Shown in pieces: positions 31,599-35,373 of a stretch of 35,373 nucleotides of DNA; position 1 is the first letter of the stretch, and each line of letters starts with the position of its first letter. Under the pieces are notes generated by a model. The model was not told the origin of the DNA. It searched no databases and saw only the letters and a program-made list of their open reading frames with translations. The DNA is from Rhodocyclaceae bacterium (GTDB taxonomy: Bacteria > Pseudomonadota > Gammaproteobacteria > Burkholderiales > Rhodocyclaceae), in NCBI GenBank assembly GCA_025353195.1, contig JANXRC010000107.1:1-35373 (forward strand), in the 5' to 3' direction. The position numbers and the translations under genes are program-made.

Positions 31599-33670
31599 CA
31601 CGCTGCATCCCCCGGCGCATCGTGCGCCTCACCGCCAAAGGCGAGGCGCTGGATGCGGAACAGCTCATCGCGGGCCGCCGCCGCCGCCTCGAACTCGAGA
31701 TTCCTCGCATGCTCCTGCATCGCCTTTTCCAGCCGCCTGATTTCGCGTGACAGCTGCTTCTCGCTCATCACCTCATAGCGCGCCGCTTCCTGTGCGGCCT
31801 TGAGCTCCCGCACCGCGATTTCCGAATCGTAGATGCCATCGATCATGTCCTTGATGCGTTTCTTGACGCCGATCGGGGTAATGCCCATGGCCTCGTTGTG
31901 CGCCAGCTGCTTCGCCCGGCGGCGGCCGGTCTCGGCCATCGCCCGCTGCATCGAATCGGTGATTCGATCGGCATAGAGAATCGCCCTGCCGTTGAGATGC
32001 CTGGCGGCGCGCCCCATGGTCTGAATCAGCGACCGCGTCGAACGCAAGAAACCCTCCTTGTCGGCATCGAGGATCGCCACCAGTGAAACCTCTGGAATGT
32101 CCAGACCTTCACGCAACAGGTTGATGCCGACCAGCACGTCGAACACGCCCAAACGCAGATCGCGAATGATCTCGACCCGTTCCACGGTATCGATGTCCGA
32201 ATGCAGGTAGCGCACCTTGATGCCATTGTCGTTGAGGTACTCGGTCAGCTGCTCCGACAGCCGCTTGGTCAAGGTCGTCACCAGCACCCGTTCGCCGAGC
32301 GCGACGCGCTTCTTGGCCTCCGCCAGCAGGTCATCCACCTGCGTGCTGGCCGGCCGCACCTCGACCACCGGGTCGACCAGCCCGGTCGGCCGCACCAGTT
32401 GCTCCACCACCTGACCCTGATGGGCTTCCTCGTAAGCAGACGGCGTTGCCGAAACGAACACCGTTTGCGGCATCAGCTTCTCGAACTCCTCGAACTTCAG
32501 CGGCCGGTTGTCCAGCGCGGACGGCAGGCGGAAGCCGTAATCGACGAGATTTTCCTTGCGTGAGCGGTCACCCTTGTACATGCCGCCCACCTGAGGAATC
32601 GTCACATGCGATTCGTCGACAAACATGATCGCATCGGCCGGCAGATAATCGTAGAGCGTCGGCGGCGGCTCGCCGGGCTGACGCCCCGAGAGGTGCCTCG
32701 AGTAGTTTTCGATGCCCTTGCAAAAACCCAGCTGGTCGAGCATTTCCAGGTCAAAGCGGGTGCGCTGCTCGATCCGTTGCAGTTCGACCAGTTTCTGCTC
32801 CCGGCCAAAGAACTCGATGCGCTCGCGCAGCTCTGCCTTGATTGCCTCGATGGCCTTGAGCACCGTCCCGCGAGGCGTAACGTAATGGCTGGAGGGAAAC
32901 ACCGTAAAGCGGCCGAGCTTCTGCCGGGTATGCCCGGTAAGCGGATCGAAGATCGTCAGGGTCTCGATCTCATCGTCGAACAGGGTGATGCGCACGGCGC
33001 TTTCGGCATTCTCGGCCGGGAATACATCGATCACATCGCCGCGTACGCGATACACGCCACGCTTGAAGTCCACCTCGTTGCGCTCGTACTGCATTTCCGT
33101 CAGGCGACGAATGATCTCGCGCTGGCCGATCTTCTCGCCTTGGCGCAAGTGCAGGATCATGCTGTGGTAATCGACGGGGTCGCCAATGCCGTAGATCGCC
33201 GAAACCGTGCACACGATCACCACATCACGCCGCTCCAGCAGGCTCTTGGTCGCCGACAAACGCATCTGCTCGATGTGCTCGTTGATCGACGAGTCCTTCT
33301 CGATGAACAGGTCGCGCGATGGAACATAGGCTTCCGGCTGGTAGTAATCGTAGTAGGAAACAAAGTACTCGACCGCATTCTCCGGAAAGAACTCGCGGAA
33401 TTCCGAGTACAACTGGGCCGCCAGGGTCTTGTTGGGCGCCAGCACCAGCGCCGGACGGCCAAGCCTGGCAATCACGTTGGCCATGGTGAAGGTCTTGCCC
33501 GAGCCGGTCACCCCAAGGAGGGTCTGGAACGAAAGCCCATCGCCGAACCCTTCGGTCAGCAGGCGAATCGCCTCAGGCTGATCCCCTGCCGGCAGAAACG
33601 GCTGATGCAGGCGCCAGGGACTGCCGGCAAACTCGACCACCCGTTCTTTCAACTCATGAATCTCGGCCAC
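31598..33670 (-). CDS. uvrB: Excinuclease ABC subunit UvrB
   Basis: A 690-residue helicase-like DNA repair protein that verifies lesions and loads UvrC. Walker A is [17 protein letters not shown] and the damage-probing beta-hairpin is [16 protein letters not shown]. Walker B is [11 protein letters not shown]. Helicase motifs V-VI are [20 protein letters not shown] and [15 protein letters not shown]. The C-terminal UVR domain ([20 protein letters not shown]) contacts UvrC. It begins with GTG at 33670 with AGG 7 nt upstream. No canonical LexA box (CTGT-N8-ACAG) was found upstream, so SOS control is not supported here. Confidence 0.97.
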   Translation of the reverse strand: MAEIHELKERVVEFAGSPWRLHQPFLPAGDQPEAIRLLTEGFGDGLSFQTLLGVTGSGKTFTMANVIARLGRPALVLAPNKTLAAQLYSEFREFFPENAVEYFVSYYDYYQPEAYVPSRDLFIEKDSSINEHIEQMRLSATKSLLERRDVVIVCTVSAIYGIGDPVDYHSMILHLRQGEKIGQREIIRRLTEMQYERNEVDFKRGVYRVRGDVIDVFPAENAESAVRITLFDDEIETLTIFDPLTGHTRQKLGRFTVFPSSHYVTPRGTVLKAIEAIKAELRERIEFFGREQKLVELQRIEQRTRFDLEMLDQLGFCKGIENYSRHLSGRQPGEPPPTLYDYLPADAIMFVDESHVTIPQVGGMYKGDRSRKENLVDYGFRLPSALDNRPLKFEEFEKLMPQTVFVSATPSAYEEAHQGQVVEQLVRPTGLVDPVVEVRPASTQVDDLLAEAKKRVALGERVLVTTLTKRLSEQLTEYLNDNGIKVRYLHSDIDTVERVEIIRDLRLGVFDVLVGINLLREGLDIPEVSLVAILDADKEGFLRSTRSLIQTMGRAARHLNGRAILYADRITDSMQRAMAETGRRRAKQLAHNEAMGITPIGVKKRIKDMIDGIYDSEIAVRELKAAQEAARYEVMSEKQLSREIRRLEKAMQEHARNLEFEAAAAARDELFRIQRLAFGGEAHDAPGDAA

Positions 33671-33791
33671 TGGCTAACCTGTCTGTCCGCTTGTGGGAAC
33701 CGGGGCAAGACCTGCTCGAAGCAGCCCCGACGATAGAGTATTATTGCCTGTTTTAAAGCTTCCCGCCCTTGCCTTCCTCTCTGGAGTTGTC

Positions 33792-35000
33792 ATGACCGCA
33801 TCAATCTTCGCCGCCGTCGAAATGGCGCCCCGCGATCCCATCCTCGGCCTTACCGAAAGCTTCAATGCAGACACCCACGCCACCAAGGTGAATCTCGGCG
33901 TCGGCGTGTATTACGACGACAACGGCAAGGTTCCGCTGCTCGGAGCCGTCCGCGCCGCCGAGAAAACCCGCCTGGAAGCAGCGCCCGCGCGTGGCTACCA
34001 GCCGATCGACGGCCTCGCCGCCTACAACCAGGCCGTCCAGGCCCTGATGTTCGGTGCCGATTCGCCCCTGATCAAGGACGGCCGCCTCGTTACCATCGAG
34101 GCGCTCGGCGGCACCGGCGCACTCAAGGTCGGCGCCGATTTCCTCAAGCGCCTCTACCCGGAGGCCAAGGTCTACATCAGCGACCCGAGCTGGGAAAACC
34201 ACCGCGCCCTGTTCGAGTCTGCCGGCTTCACCGTGGAGAGCTATCCCTACTACGACGCGGCGACGCGCGGCGTTAATTTCGCCGGGATGAAGGCCTGCCT
34301 TGCCAGCCTGCCGGCCAACTCCATCATCGTGCTGCACGCCTGTTGCCACAACCCCACCGGCGCCGACATCAGCGCGGAACAGTGGAAGCAAGTGGTCGAC
34401 GTCGTTCGCGCCCGCAACCTGATTGCCTTCATCGACATGGCCTACCAGGGCTTCGCCGACGGCATCAAGCAGGATGCGGTAGCGCTGGACCTGTTCACCG
34501 CGTCCGGTTTGCAGTTCTTCGTTTCGAGCAGCTTCTCCAAGTCCTTCTCGCTCTACGGCGAACGCGTCGGCGCGCTGACCATGGTCGCCACCAGCCGCGA
34601 AGAAGCCGCCCGCGTGATGTCGCAAGTCAAGCGCGTGATCCGCACCAACTACTCCAACCCGCCCACCCACGGCGGCGCCATCGTCGCCGCCGTGCTCTCC
34701 AGCCCGGAACTGCGCAAGCAGTGGGAGGACGAACTGGCGGGCATGCGCGAGCGCATCCGCGCCATGCGCGTGTCCCTGGTGGAAAAGCTCAAGGCCAAGG
34801 GCGTGGCGCAAGACTTCAGCTTCATCGTCAAGCAGCGCGGCATGTTCTCCTACACCGGCCTCACCGTCGAACAGGTCGAAAGACTCAAGGCCGATTTCGG
34901 CGTATATGCAGTCGGTACCGGCCGAATCTGCGTCGCGGCCCTGAACACCAGGAATATAGACTACGTCGCCGACGCCATCGCCAGCGTACTGAAGAAGTAA
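33792..35000 (+). CDS. tyrB: Aromatic/aspartate aminotransferase (class I, TyrB/AspC-like)
   Basis: A 402-residue PLP enzyme of the Ialpha aspartate aminotransferase group. The start at 33792 has GGAG 5 nt upstream, while the longer open frame lacks support. Motifs are KVNLGVGVYYDDNGKVPLL (32-50), LHACCHNPTGADIS (Asn of HNPTG), IAFIDMAYQGF (Asp215 binding the PLP nitrogen), SSSFSKSFSLYGERVG with PLP Lys250, and GTGRICVAAL with the substrate-carboxylate Arg near the end. It exchanges amino groups between aspartate or aromatic amino acids and 2-oxoglutarate. AspC versus TyrB preference cannot be read with certainty. It is divergent from uvrB. Confidence 0.92.
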   Translation: MTASIFAAVEMAPRDPILGLTESFNADTHATKVNLGVGVYYDDNGKVPLLGAVRAAEKTRLEAAPARGYQPIDGLAAYNQAVQALMFGADSPLIKDGRLVTIEALGGTGALKVGADFLKRLYPEAKVYISDPSWENHRALFESAGFTVESYPYYDAATRGVNFAGMKACLASLPANSIIVLHACCHNPTGADISAEQWKQVVDVVRARNLIAFIDMAYQGFADGIKQDAVALDLFTASGLQFFVSSSFSKSFSLYGERVGALTMVATSREEAARVMSQVKRVIRTNYSNPPTHGGAIVAAVLSSPELRKQWEDELAGMRERIRAMRVSLVEKLKAKGVAQDFSFIVKQRGMFSYTGLTVEQVERLKADFGVYAVGTGRICVAALNTRNIDYVADAIASVLKK

Positions 35001-35008
35001 CAAAACCA

Positions 35009-35037
35009 TTGCGAGCGAAAACCGGCGCGGCTATAAT
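35009..35037 (+). promoter_or_regulatory. Sigma-70 promoter of tRNA-Asn with GC-rich discriminator
   Basis: TTGCGA (35009-35014), 17-bp spacer, and a perfect TATAAT (35032-35037), followed at once by CCGCGCC. The GC-rich discriminator is the hallmark of stable-RNA promoters under stringent (ppGpp) control. Transcription should begin about 10 nt before the tRNA. Confidence 0.85.
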
Positions 35038-35053
35038 CCGCGCCTCTTGATAT

Positions 35054-35129
35054 TCCTCGATAGCTCAGTTGGTAGAGCGCCGGACTGTTAATCCGTAGGT
35101 CCCTGGTTCGAGCCCAGGTCGAGGAGCCA
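35054..35129 (+). tRNA. tRNA-Asn (anticodon GTT)
   Basis: A complete 76-nt cloverleaf. The acceptor stem TCCTCGA (35054-35060) pairs with TCGAGGA (35119-35125); discriminator G and encoded CCA follow (35127-35129). The D-arm contains AGCTCAGTTGGTAGAGC, the anticodon GTT is at 35087-35089 in loop CTGTTAA, and the T-arm contains GGTTCGAGCC. The sequence closely follows E. coli tRNA-Asn in layout. The integrase gene abutting its 3' end suggests that this tRNA is an integration site. Confidence 0.98.
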
Positions 35130-35133
35130 GTAT

Positions 35134-35373
35134 TCAAGCGGCCCGCAGCGATGCGGGCCGTTTTTCATTTCTGGATCCCGTAGCTGAATCGTAGCCAGAC
35201 AGTACGCTATCCAGTCGCGCGGCAGCCGTCGCCAGATGTTCCGGGGCAAGATGGGCGTACCGCTCCACCATCGCCCCGCTACGCCATCCACCCAATCGTT
35301 GTAACTCATGGGTAGGTGTTCCGGCTTGTCGCTGCCATGTCGCCCAGGTATGCCTTAAATCGTGCCAGCGAAA
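35134..35373 (-). CDS. Tyrosine recombinase (phage-type integrase), C-terminal part
   Basis: The last 79 codons of an integrase enter from the right edge in frame. HDLRHTWATW holds the catalytic His and Arg of the HxxR box, LGGWRSGAM has Trp at the position of the second His (common in this family), and MVERYAHLAPEHL holds the catalytic Tyr. The rest of the catalytic domain and the N-terminal DNA-binding part lie outside the window. The gene points toward and ends 4 nt from tRNA-Asn, the layout of integrases of islands or prophages inserted at tRNA 3' ends. The final KRPASLRAA residues are encoded by the DNA of the tRNA terminator hairpin. Confidence 0.93.
   Translation of the reverse strand, partial: FRWHDLRHTWATWQRQAGTPTHELQRLGGWRSGAMVERYAHLAPEHLATAAARLDSVLSGYDSATGSRNEKRPASLRAA
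35139..35166 (+). terminator. Rho-independent terminator of tRNA-Asn
   Basis: CGGCCCGC (35139-35146) and GCGGGCCG (35153-35160) form a perfect 8-bp stem with a 6-nt loop, followed by TTTTTC. On the opposite strand this same DNA encodes the last residues of the integrase. Confidence 0.92.

Noticed and set aside
33712-33724. Short palindrome CTGCTCGAAGCAG between uvrB and the aminotransferase
   Set aside because: Five-bp arms of this kind are common by chance in GC-rich DNA and it fits no known operator.
32606-33736. 376-codon plus-strand frame antisense to uvrB
   Set aside because: uvrB has all its helicase motifs on the other strand; this frame has none.
33671-33791. LexA (SOS) box upstream of uvrB
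   Set aside because: Only half-sites such as CTGT are present; no CTGT-N8-ACAG was found on either strand.
35088-35309. 73-codon minus-strand frame covering the tRNA 3' half and integrase end
   Set aside because: It runs through tRNA-Asn; the integrase frame with its catalytic residues is the real one.

Overview
The window reads as a GC-rich proteobacterial chromosome segment, most likely a betaproteobacterium of the Rhodocyclales/Nitrosomonadales type. The reasons are dense one-strand operons, the gene content (RNase E with rluC divergent to it, ppk divergent to ppx, dsbA-dsbB, an HAAT/Liv transporter, MlaE-type lipid transport, acyl-CoA metabolism) and the style of the proteins. The taxonomic call is inference from content, not from a marker gene search.

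Layout. 1-2058 (minus): LysR regulator, HpaI-type aldolase and the N-terminus of a succinate-semialdehyde dehydrogenase, a likely catabolic operon cut by the window start. 2217-3365 (plus): dsbA-dsbB, a periplasmic disulfide-forming pair. 3404-8089 (minus): a complete five-gene branched-chain-amino-acid-type ABC importer (livG-livF-livK-livH-livM in transcription order). 8287-8607 (plus): a small unknown secreted protein. 8620-21140 (minus): nine closely spaced genes for lipids and the envelope. In transcription order they are an MlaE-type permease with STAS domain, MlaF ATPase, MlaD/MCE protein, auxiliary lipoprotein, acyl-CoA synthetase, penicillin-acylase-family hydrolase, a crotonase-family protein lacking both usual catalytic glutamates, a three-domain ACP/acyl-AMP ligase/PlsC acyltransferase, and an MFS transporter. 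This is the most system-like part of the window. It resembles a lipid import and reacylation pathway, with the last two genes arranged like a reinvented LplT-Aas pair.

21208-24874: ppx (minus) and ppk (plus), divergent around a 97-bp region with a possible Pho box. 24861-27817 (minus): rluC, an HAD phosphatase, a Rieske protein and sppA. 27801-31031 (plus): RNase E with a predicted leader of about 457 nt full of stem-loops; its best promoter overlaps the rluC start. 31089-33670 (minus): uvrB followed by a low-molecular-weight tyrosine phosphatase. 33792-35000 (plus): aromatic/aspartate aminotransferase. 35054-35129 (plus): tRNA-Asn(GTT) with a near-consensus promoter and a strong terminator. 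The last 240 bases hold the C-terminus of a tyrosine recombinase on the minus strand, ending 4 nt from the tRNA. This marks the edge of an integrated element that continues beyond the window.

No rRNA, CRISPR array or insertion sequence was seen. The only gene-free stretch above 300 bases is the rne leader (27824-28292).
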